From: Gp7-AA10 sp035636095
GTDB lineage: Bacteria > Acidobacteriota > Thermoanaerobaculia > Gp7-AA8
Direction: 5' to 3'
Length of the DNA: 64,000 bases
NCBI GenBank assembly: GCA_035636095.1
Contig: DASPZU010000001.1
Coordinates: forward strand, 1-64,000
Under the pieces are notes generated by a model. The model was not told where the DNA came from and searched no databases. It was given only the letters and a program-made list of their open reading frames with translations. Below, one piece after another: positions 16,897-25,896 of the stretch. Each line of letters opens with the position of its first letter. Within the stretch, counting starts at the first letter, position 1. The position numbers and the translations under genes were made by a program.

Positions 16897-17637
16897 GTGC
16901 GGCGTGTTGCTTTGATCACCGACTTCGGTACGCGCGATCCGTACGTCGCAGCCATGAAGGGCGTGATCGCGTCGCGCACCGAGGCTCCCATCGTCGATTG
17001 CACGCACGACATTGAGCCCTTCGATGTCTGGCAGGCGGCCTTTTACATTCGCTCGATCGCGCGTTACTGGCCCGACGGAACAATCTTCACGGTGGTCGTC
17101 GATCCGGGGGTGGGGACCTCGCGACGGATCGTGGCCGTCGATTCCGCGGGCCAGATTTTTCTCGCGCCCGACAACGGCGTGCTGACGTTCGTGATTGGGA
17201 TCGCGCACAGCGTCGAAAACGAATCGCTGTTTCTGCCCAACGGCAGCACGACCTTTCACGGACGCGATCGCATTGCGCCGGTGGCGGCCGCGCTCGCGAA
17301 TGGATTGTCGATCGAGCAGCTCGGGCCGCGTGTCGACGATCTGGTTCGGATCGAATATCAGCCTCCGACTTACGACCGCCGCCAAATCGAGGGAACGATC
17401 GTGTCGATCGATCGTTTCGGCAATCTGATCACCGACATCGAGCGAAGCCGGATTCCGTTTGCGAGTTTCGCGATGCAATCGCCCGACATCACTCGCATTG
17501 CGACGACCTACAGCGGCGACGGACCATTCCTGATCGTCGGATCGACGGGTTGTATCGAGATCTCCTTCGCTGGAGCGAGCGCGGCGGTGGCCTTGCAACT
17601 GAAGCGCGGCCATCGCGTCACGGTCGTGCCGGCGTGA
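16897..17637 (+). CDS. SAM hydrolase / hydroxide adenosyltransferase family (DUF62)
   Basis: A 246-residue protein of the family that includes SAM hydroxide adenosyltransferases and the halogenases. Visible landmarks are LITDFGTRDPYVAAMKG at the N-terminus, VVDPGVGT, FLAPDNGVL and SIDRFGNLITDI. The expected reaction splits SAM into adenosine and methionine. The start is GTG 16897, leaderless. Its stop overlaps the GTG of the next gene (GTGA), giving an operon with the penicillin-binding protein and PilZ genes. Confidence 0.88.
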   Translation: MRRVALITDFGTRDPYVAAMKGVIASRTEAPIVDCTHDIEPFDVWQAAFYIRSIARYWPDGTIFTVVVDPGVGTSRRIVAVDSAGQIFLAPDNGVLTFVIGIAHSVENESLFLPNGSTTFHGRDRIAPVAAALANGLSIEQLGPRVDDLVRIEYQPPTYDRRQIEGTIVSIDRFGNLITDIERSRIPFASFAMQSPDITRIATTYSGDGPFLIVGSTGCIEISFAGASAAVALQLKRGHRVTVVPA

Positions 17638-19142
17638 AGCGGGTTGCGCTTCTCGTCATCGTCGTTGCGCTGGCGGCATTGGGCGCGGTCTCGATTCCGA
17701 TCATCGAGGCTCGCAATGCGTGGCGCCGCGGCAACGATGCCGAGGCCATGGCGATAGCGCAGCGGTGGTCGTGGTTGCCGTTCCCGCTGCTGGACAAAAC
17801 GGAAGTTGCTCAGCGTCTCTTTTCGCGCGAACGGTACGCTGATTTTCTCGCGTACGACGCTGTGATCCGCGATTCTCATGACCCTCCACAGGTCCTTCTG
17901 TATCGCGCCGCTGCTTATGCGGCGACGGAGCAGATCCCAAAAGCAGACGCGACGCTGCAGGCAATCGACGCGCGGACGCCGAAGTACAACGTCCTGCGAG
18001 CGGCAATCGAAGAGAGAAAGGGCGGCGCGGCCTCGTACGTCTTCGATCGGGCCGGTCGCGTGATCGGCATGTATCGCGACCATGCAGTCGTCGCCACCGA
18101 CCCTGATTTCGCGCCGCTGGTCGAAGCAAAAGGCGGCGCGCTGACGTTTGGTGCGCGCGTCGCTGAGATCGGCCCGAATGCGACCATCGATACGACGCTC
18201 GATCCTTTCGTGCAGAAAGCGGCGCTGGCTGCCCTCGGCAACTATCGCGGGTCGCTGGTGGCCATTGATCCGCGAACGAACGAGGTCCTCGCGATCGCGA
18301 ACAGCGGCCCGGGCACGAATCGCGCCTTCGAAAACGAATATGAGCCGGGCTCGGTCGTCAAGGTTCTCACCGGACTGAACGCGTTGAGCGGCGCCGCCAA
18401 CGTCGACGCCATGTTTCCCTACGTATGCAACGGCGTGTTGATGATCGACGGACGTCGCTTCGTCGATTGGGTGCCGCAGGGTCACGGCAAATTGAACAGC
18501 TTCGAAGATGCGCTGGCCGTCTCCTGCAACGTCTTCTTCGCCGACCTCGGCCTTCATTTGGGGCGCGACCGGCTCGAACGCTCCATGCGCTCCGCCGGCT
18601 TCGACGCCCAGGCAAACCTCGGCATCTTCCAGGTTCCGTTGGGGAAAACCGTCGGGCGCGTGTTCGACAACTTCGAGACCGCGTTCTTCGCGATCGGCCT
18701 CGAGCACGAAGAGATTAATGCCATCCATCTGGCAATGCTGGCGTCAATGGTCGCCAATCGCGGAGTGCTCACCACTCCGCGCCTTCTCCGCCAGCGCCGC
18801 TCGATCCTCGGTGATGTGGTGATGACGGCACCGCCGCAAGGGAGAACGCGCATCGCAACGGCGGCGGCCGCGGAACGCATGATTCACGCAATGCAGGCGG
18901 TGGCGACGCAGCCGCGCGGCACCGGACGTCGCGCGCCGGTGGAGGGTTTGTCGCTGGCGATGAAGACCGGCACGTCCGGCGATCGCAAGGCGGGCCTGGA
19001 GGCGTTGATCATGGCTTTCTCGCCGGTCGACAATCCGAAGATCGCGTTCGGCGTGATCGCGGAAGGTGCGGGCCCGGCGGAGTATGCCGGCGCGAAGATC
19101 GCGCACGATTTCCTGGAGCGGATGCGAGGGGCGCTACAATGA
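17634..19142 (+). CDS. Penicillin-binding protein transpeptidase
   Basis: A 502-residue protein with one N-terminal membrane anchor (residues about 4-22), a helical linker and a transpeptidase domain. The catalytic motifs are present in order: SVVK (in EPGSVVKVL), SCN and KTGTSG. It lacks an evident glycosyltransferase domain, so it resembles a class B PBP but is short. It cross-links peptidoglycan at the outer face of the inner membrane. Start GTG 17634 is coupled to the SAM hydrolase gene. Confidence 0.88.
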   Translation: MKRVALLVIVVALAALGAVSIPIIEARNAWRRGNDAEAMAIAQRWSWLPFPLLDKTEVAQRLFSRERYADFLAYDAVIRDSHDPPQVLLYRAAAYAATEQIPKADATLQAIDARTPKYNVLRAAIEERKGGAASYVFDRAGRVIGMYRDHAVVATDPDFAPLVEAKGGALTFGARVAEIGPNATIDTTLDPFVQKAALAALGNYRGSLVAIDPRTNEVLAIANSGPGTNRAFENEYEPGSVVKVLTGLNALSGAANVDAMFPYVCNGVLMIDGRRFVDWVPQGHGKLNSFEDALAVSCNVFFADLGLHLGRDRLERSMRSAGFDAQANLGIFQVPLGKTVGRVFDNFETAFFAIGLEHEEINAIHLAMLASMVANRGVLTTPRLLRQRRSILGDVVMTAPPQGRTRIATAAAAERMIHAMQAVATQPRGTGRRAPVEGLSLAMKTGTSGDRKAGLEALIMAFSPVDNPKIAFGVIAEGAGPAEYAGAKIAHDFLERMRGALQ

Positions 19143-19145
19143 ATC

Positions 19146-19526
19146 ATGGCCTCCGGCCGTGACCGTCGTCGCTCGCAGCGATTCCCCACGCCGTCCATTC
19201 CGGTTCAACTTTCCGAGATCAACGGCGAGCTCATCGATCTCTCCATGAGTGGAGCGGCCGTCATTCATCGTTCGCCGATCAAGCCGGGATCGTCGTGCAC
19301 GCTCATTTTTCCGAGCCACGGCGGCTTCTACATCCCGTGCGAAGTTCTTCGATCGGTGGTGCAGGTGCGACGTGGCGCATCGGCGCCGGAGTACGTCTTC
19401 CGGTCGGCGATTCAATTCAATCCCATCCCGCCCGAGCAGGAGCCGTCGCTGCGCGAGTTCCTGCAGATTCAGATCGACAAGCTGCGCCAGAAACAGGCCG
19501 AGGCGGCGGCGCAGCAGGCCGAGTGA
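19146..19526 (+). CDS. PilZ domain protein
   Basis: A 126-residue cytoplasmic protein. It has the c-di-GMP binding signature: an Arg-rich RRRSQRF at the N-terminus and DLSMSGAAV. The C-terminal helix is Gln/Ala-rich. It starts 3 nt after the PBP stop; TACAAT at 19135-19140 lies 5 nt before the ATG, so it may also have its own leaderless promoter. It ends directly against ubiE, which is convergent. Confidence 0.85.
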   Translation: MASGRDRRRSQRFPTPSIPVQLSEINGELIDLSMSGAAVIHRSPIKPGSSCTLIFPSHGGFYIPCEVLRSVVQVRRGASAPEYVFRSAIQFNPIPPEQEPSLREFLQIQIDKLRQKQAEAAAQQAE

Positions 19527-20255
19527 TCAGCGGCCGGCCGAATATTCGCTGAAGATTCCGATGTCGACGTTGCGTCGCGGCTCGCGAAAGCCGGCGCCCT
19601 GCAGCGCGCTGAGAATCACATTCGGCCGTACGCACTCCCGGGTGGTCGCCCAGTAGTAGCGCAGCATCTTTCCCACACGCGCACGTCGGGTGAGGAGAGC
19701 TGCGGCCGCGGGAACAAATCCGCCCATGTAGGCGCCCAGGAGACTGCGGGCGATGCGGGATTGGGGGGCGGTGATCTCGAGGATCACGATCTTGCCGTTC
19801 GGGCGAAGCACGCGCGCGCATTCGTTGAAGACACGATCGAGATCGCCGAAGTGGCGCAGCGCGAAACCGATGGTGATGCAGTCGAATGTCTGATCGCGAA
19901 AGGGAAGGCGCTCGCTTCTGGCCTGGACGTTCGGGAACTGCGCTTTTTGGCGGCCGGCGATCAACATACCGATGCTCGGGTCGAGTCCGATCACCGAGTG
20001 TCCCTCGCCGATGACATCTGCCGCGGCCCTCGCCACGACGCCGGTGCCGGTGGCGATGTCGAGAACACGATCGCCCCGCCGCAGGCCCGCTCGCGTCAAA
20101 GCCTGACGGCGGTACCAATTACCCGAGCCGAAAGAGAGGAAGGCGATCGCCCAGTCGTACCAGGGGGCGGTTCCGTCAAAAAGGTCGCGAACAAAATGCT
20201 CGCGCTCGCCAGGGTGACGATAGAAAGCCCGAAGCGGAGGGTGGGGCGAGGTCAA
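19527..20255 (-). CDS. ubiE: Demethylmenaquinone / ubiquinone methyltransferase
   Basis: A 242-residue class I methyltransferase of the UbiE/MenG type (menaquinone expected). Motif I is DIATGTGVVARAAADV, preceded by the family N-terminus (VRDLFDGTAPWYD), and the block FALRHFGDLD is present. The C-terminus is diverged from the usual pattern. Start TTG 20255: TAGAAT lies 8 nt upstream and no Shine-Dalgarno is seen, fitting a leaderless mRNA. Confidence 0.85.
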   Translation of the reverse strand: MTSPHPPLRAFYRHPGEREHFVRDLFDGTAPWYDWAIAFLSFGSGNWYRRQALTRAGLRRGDRVLDIATGTGVVARAAADVIGEGHSVIGLDPSIGMLIAGRQKAQFPNVQARSERLPFRDQTFDCITIGFALRHFGDLDRVFNECARVLRPNGKIVILEITAPQSRIARSLLGAYMGGFVPAAAALLTRRARVGKMLRYYWATTRECVRPNVILSALQGAGFREPRRNVDIGIFSEYSAGR

Positions 20256-20322
20256 GGCGACAAATTCTAAGTTATCATTTGCAGCGTTCTCACAACCAAA
20301 AATTCAGGAGGAACAGAATCGC

Positions 20323-21186
20323 ATGAAGAGATGTCTGGCAGTGTTGTTTTGTCTAGCATTGGTTTCGTTCCCCGTCTTTGCCGATAATCACAAGACCAAA
20401 GACAAAGGCCACGACCAGGAAACCAACGAACCCGCCAACAACGGGGCCCGTGTCAGGCCCGGCGGCGCGGGGCAACTGGTCGATCATGGCGGGCCGGTGA
20501 TCACCGATGCCAAAGTGGTCTTCATCTTCTGGGGCTGGGCCTCGAACACCACCGATCCGTATGTCAGTGAGCTGGTCTCGTTCCGCGCGAACGGCATGAT
20601 CACCCACATCGGAATGCTGGCTCAGTATCGCAACACCGGTTCGACCGGACTTGTCGGAACGCAGCCGGATGTCTTCGACCCCGTTCCTCCTCCTTTGACC
20701 GCGGTCACCGATGCCATGGTGCAGACGAAAGCTAATGTGTCCTGCACCTTGCTGGCGGGCGGCTGCCGGACCGACACGATCTACGAGGTCTTCATCCCTG
20801 CCGGTTATTACTCCTCGGACGGCGGCTCGACTTCCTGCGGCGGCCCGAACCTGCAGTACTGCGCCTATCACGGCAACGGCGACGGCGTGAATCTCGCGAC
20901 CAACATCAAGTATTCGATTCAGCCGTACCCGAGCTGCTCCGGATGCCACGGACTGGCGAGCTGGACGAACTTCAACGACCAGGAACATTTCGTCGTTCAC
21001 GAGACGCGCGAAGCGATGAGCGATCCACAGCTCAATGCCTGGTTTGATCGCGCCGGCTTCGAAGCCGACGACAAGTGTGCCTGGGGCGGGGCGACGCTGG
21101 CCTTTCTGTTCGAGGAGACTGTCGGCGGCCACACCTATGCGTATCAGATGGAGTATTCCAACGCGGTTCGCAACTGCGTCAAGTGA
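20323..21186 (+). CDS. Secreted EXORDIUM-like (phosphate-induced) protein
   Basis: A 287-residue protein with a signal peptide (MKRCLAVLFCLALVSFPVFA) and a Shine-Dalgarno AGGAGGA before ATG 20323. After a charged linker come GGPVITDAKVVFIFWG and cysteine-rich mid blocks. The C-terminal pattern HETREAMSDPQLNAWFD...DDKCAW is shared with EXORDIUM/phi-1 proteins, which occur in plants and in soil bacteria. The conserved H, E, D and C look like a metal site. The function is unknown. Confidence 0.75.
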   Translation: MKRCLAVLFCLALVSFPVFADNHKTKDKGHDQETNEPANNGARVRPGGAGQLVDHGGPVITDAKVVFIFWGWASNTTDPYVSELVSFRANGMITHIGMLAQYRNTGSTGLVGTQPDVFDPVPPPLTAVTDAMVQTKANVSCTLLAGGCRTDTIYEVFIPAGYYSSDGGSTSCGGPNLQYCAYHGNGDGVNLATNIKYSIQPYPSCSGCHGLASWTNFNDQEHFVVHETREAMSDPQLNAWFDRAGFEADDKCAWGGATLAFLFEETVGGHTYAYQMEYSNAVRNCVK

Positions 21187-21192
21187 TGAACA

Positions 21193-21268
21193 GTTAGGAC
21201 GTTAGGCGGTTGGGATGTTAGACGTCCCAACCGCCCGTTCCAACGTCCTAACGTCCCAACGTCCTAAC
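21193..21268. repeat. Word hairpin, words GTTAGGAC / GTTGGGAC
   Basis: Tandem variants of GTTAGGACGTT and GGTTGGGA on the left, their complements on the right. GTTAGGACGTT (21193-21203) pairs with AACGTCCTAAC (21258-21268), and GGCGGTTGGGA (21205-21215) with TCCCAACCGCC (21225-21235). It fills the gap between two convergent genes and supplies the TAG stop codon of the lipoprotein. Confidence 0.8.
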
Positions 21269-21587
21269 CCCCGCGGTTCCAGTTCTCCGTGATGTCGAAG
21301 AAGACGGTCTTCTTCTCGCCGTTCGGCAGTTCGATCTTCACCACGTCGTAGCGCCGGCCGTTCTGGACTCCCACGCCGCCGAAGTAACGGCGAAACTTAC
21401 CGAACCGAGCAAGCAGCCAGTCGTTTTCGAAATCGAGACCGCCGTTGGGCGCGTCGGCCGGAACGGCGACCGCGGTCTCCATGAAATCGCCGAGACGATC
21501 GACGAGCGCAGAAGCCGAAACCTCTTTCGGTGGCGGAGCGCTCTTGCAGCCTGCGATCAGCAGCGCAGCCGCCAGGAGTCTTTTCAT
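21264..21587 (-). CDS. Small lipoprotein of unknown function
   Basis: A 107-residue protein with a short lipoprotein signal (MKRLLAAALLIAGC) whose lipobox is LIAGC. The mature part contains FENDWLLARFGKFRRYFGGVGV and no motif I recognise. ATG 21587 overlaps the nadE stop (ATGA). The stop codon lies in a word hairpin, so the last residues may have been changed by that insertion. Confidence 0.7.
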   Translation of the reverse strand: MKRLLAAALLIAGCKSAPPPKEVSASALVDRLGDFMETAVAVPADAPNGGLDFENDWLLARFGKFRRYFGGVGVQNGRRYDVVKIELPNGEKKTVFFDITENWNRGG

Positions 21588-23239
21588 CGGGCGAATCGTG
21601 CCGGCTCGCGCCGCCAGCGCTGCGCAATCGGCATCTGCCGTCCGCTGCCGAATGCTTTGGAAGAGACGCGAATAGTCGGCGCGGCCTGCCGGCGCTTGAA
21701 CTCGTTGCTGTCGACGAGCCGGAGGATTTTTTCGACGAGCGCGCGATCGTAACCTTTGGCGGCGATGGCATCGACCTCGTACCAATCTTCGATGTACAGG
21801 CGAAGGATTCCGTCGAGCACTTCGTAAGGCGGAAGCGAGTCCTGATCGGTCTGATTCGGTCGCAGCTCCGCCGAGGGCGGCTTCGAGATCGATGAGCGCG
21901 GAATGACTTCGGAATGGCGGTTGATCCACGCCGCGACGCGATAGATCGTGGTCTTGTAGACGTCGCCCAGCAGCGCCAGGCCGCCCGCCATGTCGCCATA
22001 GAGCGTGCAGTAGCCGACCGCCATCTCGGACTTGTTGCCGGTCGAGACCACCATGGCGCCGGTGCGATTCGACCAGGCCATCAAGATGTTTCCGCGGATC
22101 CGCGCCTGCACGTTCTCGTTCGCAATATCGAACTTATTATCATGAAATAATTGTGTGAATGATTGTTCGTACTGTTGATAGACCGACTCGATCGGCACGA
22201 CGTGCATGGCCATACCGAGGTTGCGCGCCAGGGCGCAGGCGTCATCGAGGCTGCTGCGGGACGAGAATTGCGACGGCATCGCGATTCCGGTCACGTGTTC
22301 TCTTCCGAGCGCCTCGACCGCCAGCGCCGCCGTGACGGCAGAGTCGATGCCGCCGGAGAGTCCGACCACCACGTCCTTGAATCCGCACTTGCGGATGTAG
22401 TCGCGCAGGCCGAGGATCAATCCGCGACCGATCTCCTCCGATTCCTCGAGGGCCAGGACCGATTCGCACGACGGTCCTTCCAGAGGCACGAGTGCGTGAT
22501 GTTCCTCGAATGCCGGCGCACAGAAAATCGTTTGACCCTGCCCGTCGATCACGATCGACGAGCCGTCGAACAGCAATTCATCGTTCCCGCCGACCTGATT
22601 CACATAGACGAGGGGAATGCGATAGCGGCGCGCGATGTCGGAGAAAAGCTCATAGCGCGACTTCCGTTTCCCGGAGTTGAACGGCGACGCGGAGATGTTG
22701 AGAAAAATCTGCGCGCCCTGGCGCGCCAATTGATCGACCGGGTTGTCGCAGTAGAGTTTTGTGCCGAGGACTTCGTCGTTGAACCAGAAGTCTTCGCAGA
22801 TGCTGATCGCGGCGCGGGTGCCGGCGATGTCGACGATCTGCGGCGCGCGCCCGGGCTCGAAGTAGCGCAGCTCATCAAAGACGTCGTAGGTCGGAAGAAG
22901 AACTTTGTGCTGTTGAAAGACGACTTTGCCGTTTTGCGCCAGGATGGCAGAGTTGTGCAGCGGCTTTCCGCACCACGTCTCATTCCGGGTGATGCAGCCG
23001 AAGAGAAGTGCCGTCTTTCCCGTCATCTTCGCGATTGCGTCGCGAACTTCCAGCGACTTGCTGACGAATACCTCGCGGTCGAGAAGATCGCGCGGGGGAT
23101 AGCCGGTGACCGCCAGCTCCGTCACCATGACCAGATCGGCGCCCGCCCGCACGCCCTGTTCGTAAGCGTTCGTGATCAGCTCGGCATTCGTGCTGACCGC
23201 GCCCACTGTCGGATTGAGTTGCCCGATGAAAATCTTCAT
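21584..23239 (-). CDS. nadE: Glutamine-dependent NAD+ synthetase
   Basis: A 551-residue two-domain enzyme, the last step of NAD synthesis. The N-terminal nitrilase-type glutaminase (about 1-250) has the Glu region (VTELAVTGYPPRDLL), Lys (QHKVLLPTYDVFDE) and Cys (SICEDFWF). The C-terminal synthetase has the PP-loop VVGLSGGIDSAV and the STGNKSEMAVGYCTLYGDMAG block. It is divergent from the DUF5916 gene and followed by the overlapping lipoprotein gene. Confidence 0.96.
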   Translation of the reverse strand: MKIFIGQLNPTVGAVSTNAELITNAYEQGVRAGADLVMVTELAVTGYPPRDLLDREVFVSKSLEVRDAIAKMTGKTALLFGCITRNETWCGKPLHNSAILAQNGKVVFQQHKVLLPTYDVFDELRYFEPGRAPQIVDIAGTRAAISICEDFWFNDEVLGTKLYCDNPVDQLARQGAQIFLNISASPFNSGKRKSRYELFSDIARRYRIPLVYVNQVGGNDELLFDGSSIVIDGQGQTIFCAPAFEEHHALVPLEGPSCESVLALEESEEIGRGLILGLRDYIRKCGFKDVVVGLSGGIDSAVTAALAVEALGREHVTGIAMPSQFSSRSSLDDACALARNLGMAMHVVPIESVYQQYEQSFTQLFHDNKFDIANENVQARIRGNILMAWSNRTGAMVVSTGNKSEMAVGYCTLYGDMAGGLALLGDVYKTTIYRVAAWINRHSEVIPRSSISKPPSAELRPNQTDQDSLPPYEVLDGILRLYIEDWYEVDAIAAKGYDRALVEKILRLVDSNEFKRRQAAPTIRVSSKAFGSGRQMPIAQRWRREPARFAR

Positions 23240-23294
23240 CTCGCGCTAACCATTGACGCTCCGAGAGCGTCCTATCACTGAAACACAAGTTAGC

Positions 23295-25847
23295 ATGAGA
23301 AGAGTTCGCGCTGCCCTCGCGTCCCTCCTCCTCACTGGACCTCTCCTGGCAGCCGACCCGCCCGCGACACCCTCCTTTCACGCCATCCGCGCCACCACCC
23401 CGCCCGTCATCGACGGCGATCTGAGCGATCCGGCGTGGCAAGCCGCCCCCGAAATCACCGGCTTCACGCAGCATGACCCCGATGACGGCAAGCCTGCCAC
23501 CCAAAAAACGGTGGTGAAAGTCGCCTACGACGATCAAGCCGTCTACATCGCCGCGAAGATCGATGACGTCCGTCCCGTCACGACGGTCCTGGGCCGCCGC
23601 GACAGCGGTCTGGAGTCCGACTGGTTCCGCATTTACCTCGACTCGCAACACGATCGTCTCAGCGGCACAGGGTTCTGGGTCAATCCGTCGAACGTCCAGA
23701 TCGACATGATTCTCTACAACGACATCTACGACGATTGGAGTTGGGACGCGGTATGGAAGTCGGCCGCCAGGACCGTGCCGGGGGGATGGGTGGTGGAAGT
23801 GAAGATCCCTTACTCGCAGCTCCGTTTTCCCGATCGCCCGAATCAGATCTGGGGCATCAATTTCGCGCGCCGCACGCAATCGAACAAAGAAACGGATTGG
23901 CTGGTCAACACGCCCAAGGGAGAGAGCGGACTGGTTTCGCGTTTTGCGGATCTCGTCGGCATCGAAGGCATTCATCCGGAGCGGTCGCTGGAGCTGATGC
24001 CGTACGGCGTTGCGCGTTCCGATCTCACCACGCCGGTGCCGGCCGGCGATCCCTTCACGCGCGCCAGCGCCTACAAAATGGATGGCGGCCTGGACGTGAA
24101 GTACGGCATCTCGTCGAATCTGACCTTGACGGGAACTGTCAATCCCGATTTCGGCCAGGTGGAAGTCGATCCGGCGGTCCTCAATCTCTCGCAGTTCGAA
24201 ACGTTCTTTCCCGAGAAACGCCCGTTCTTCACGGAAGGCGCATCGATCTTCAATTCGTATGGCAACGGTCCCGCGAACTTCCGCGCCAGCTTCAATTTCT
24301 ATCCCCCCCGGATGTTTTATTCGCGACGCATTGGCAGATCACCGCAGGGGACCTCGAGCATCAGCTACGACTTCATCGACGCCCCTTCGCAAACCACCAT
24401 CCTCGGCGCGGCGAAAGTCACCGGAAAGGTGGGGAAGGGATGGTCGGTCGGCGCGCTCGATGCCATCACCGATACCGAACGCGCGCGCTATGAGGTGGGC
24501 AGCCTCCGCTTTTCACAGCAGGTCGAGCCGATGACGAACTATTTCGTCGGCCGCACATCGAAGGAGTACGGCGACTCCCGCATCGGAATGCTGGTCACGC
24601 AGGTGAATCGCCGGCTGCCGAGCGAGCTCACCTATCTTCGCGGTGATGCAACCTTCATCGGACTCGACGGCTACACGAAATTTCTCAAGAAAAACTGGCT
24701 GTGGGAGTGGCTGGCCGGCGGAACAAGAGTCGGCGGATCGAAGGACGCCATCGCCTCGACGCAACGATCGTCGGCCCATCAATATAGACGGCCTGACGCC
24801 GACTATCTTCACTACGACCCCGATCGCACTTCGCTGACCGGCACCGGTTTCCGGACCATGGTTTCGAAGCTGACGGGCAGATGGCGTCCGGTCATCGGAG
24901 TCAGTGGCTACACGCCGGGCTTCGAGACCAACGATGTCGGCTTCATGCCCCGCGCCGACGAAATCACGTCGCACTTCATCATCAATTACGTCAACGAGAC
25001 CGTGACGAAACATTGGCGCGATCGCGAATTCTGGGTCGGCAAATATCAGAACTGGAATTGGGGGCGCGACAATCTCGCCAACGGCCTCTTCGGCAACTGG
25101 TACGCCGAGATGACGAATTACTGGTACGGATTCGGGTGGGGTGGATTCCAGGCGCGCGTCCTCGACGACCGCAAGACGCGCGGCGGTCCGATGTCGCAAC
25201 GGCCCTCCAGCTGGAATGGCGGCATGGGCCTCGGAAATGACAGCCGCAAGAAGTTGTCATTCGAGGCGTCGATCGAGGACTTTGAATCGAAGGACACCAG
25301 TTGGGAGCGCGGCGGCCGCATCACGGTCGTCTATCGTCCGACCACAAATCTGAAATTGCAGTTGTCGCCCTCATACACCCGCCAGTACGACTACGCCCAA
25401 TACATCACGACGCTCACGGATCCGAGCGCCACCGCGACGTATGGCGCGCACTATGTCTTCAGCGGGCTCGATCAGAACATCTTCGAGCTGGGCACGCGCG
25501 CCGACTGGACCATCAGCTCCACGCTCTCGCTGCAGTTGTATCTGCAGCCGTTCGTGGCGGCCGGCGACTATCACGATTTCCGCGAGCTCGCCCGGCCGCG
25601 CTCGAGCACCTACCTTCCCTTCGCGTACGACAGCAATCCCGATTTTAATTTTCGGAGCTTGCGCGGCAGTGCGGTGGCGCGATGGGAGTTTCGTCCCGGC
25701 TCGGCCCTCTATGTGGTGTGGAATGAAAATCGTTCGGACACACTCGGCGTCGGCAATTTCCGTCTGCGCCGCGATGTCACAGCATTGCAGCACGCACCTT
25801 CCAATGATGTTTTTTTGGTGAAAATCTCCTACTGGCTGCCGCTGTAA
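23295..25847 (+). CDS. DUF5916 outer-membrane protein with CBM9-like domain
   Basis: An 850-residue protein with a signal peptide (MRRVRAALASLLLTGPLLAA). The N-terminal domain (about 25-230) is carbohydrate-binding family 9-like: PPVIDGDLSDPAWQAAPEI, DWFRIYLDSQHD, WVVEVKIPYSQLRF and GINFARR. The rest is the DUF5916 beta-barrel, with TVNPDFGQVEVDPAVLNLSQFETFFPEKRPFF and alternating aromatic strands to the C-terminal SYWLPL. It is probably outer-membrane, substrate unknown. A short hairpin lies in the divergent gap with nadE. Confidence 0.87.
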   Translation: MRRVRAALASLLLTGPLLAADPPATPSFHAIRATTPPVIDGDLSDPAWQAAPEITGFTQHDPDDGKPATQKTVVKVAYDDQAVYIAAKIDDVRPVTTVLGRRDSGLESDWFRIYLDSQHDRLSGTGFWVNPSNVQIDMILYNDIYDDWSWDAVWKSAARTVPGGWVVEVKIPYSQLRFPDRPNQIWGINFARRTQSNKETDWLVNTPKGESGLVSRFADLVGIEGIHPERSLELMPYGVARSDLTTPVPAGDPFTRASAYKMDGGLDVKYGISSNLTLTGTVNPDFGQVEVDPAVLNLSQFETFFPEKRPFFTEGASIFNSYGNGPANFRASFNFYPPRMFYSRRIGRSPQGTSSISYDFIDAPSQTTILGAAKVTGKVGKGWSVGALDAITDTERARYEVGSLRFSQQVEPMTNYFVGRTSKEYGDSRIGMLVTQVNRRLPSELTYLRGDATFIGLDGYTKFLKKNWLWEWLAGGTRVGGSKDAIASTQRSSAHQYRRPDADYLHYDPDRTSLTGTGFRTMVSKLTGRWRPVIGVSGYTPGFETNDVGFMPRADEITSHFIINYVNETVTKHWRDREFWVGKYQNWNWGRDNLANGLFGNWYAEMTNYWYGFGWGGFQARVLDDRKTRGGPMSQRPSSWNGGMGLGNDSRKKLSFEASIEDFESKDTSWERGGRITVVYRPTTNLKLQLSPSYTRQYDYAQYITTLTDPSATATYGAHYVFSGLDQNIFELGTRADWTISSTLSLQLYLQPFVAAGDYHDFRELARPRSSTYLPFAYDSNPDFNFRSLRGSAVARWEFRPGSALYVVWNENRSDTLGVGNFRLRRDVTALQHAPSNDVFLVKISYWLPL

Positions 25848-25896
25848 GTTGACGCCGTCCCGATTCTTGCAACAATGACCGGCTCGAGGTGCACGA

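Noticed and set aside
23251..23275. Hairpin GACGCT / AGCGTC between nadE and the DUF5916 gene
   Set aside because: The short stem has no T-run and no second copy; I could not support an operator or terminator call.
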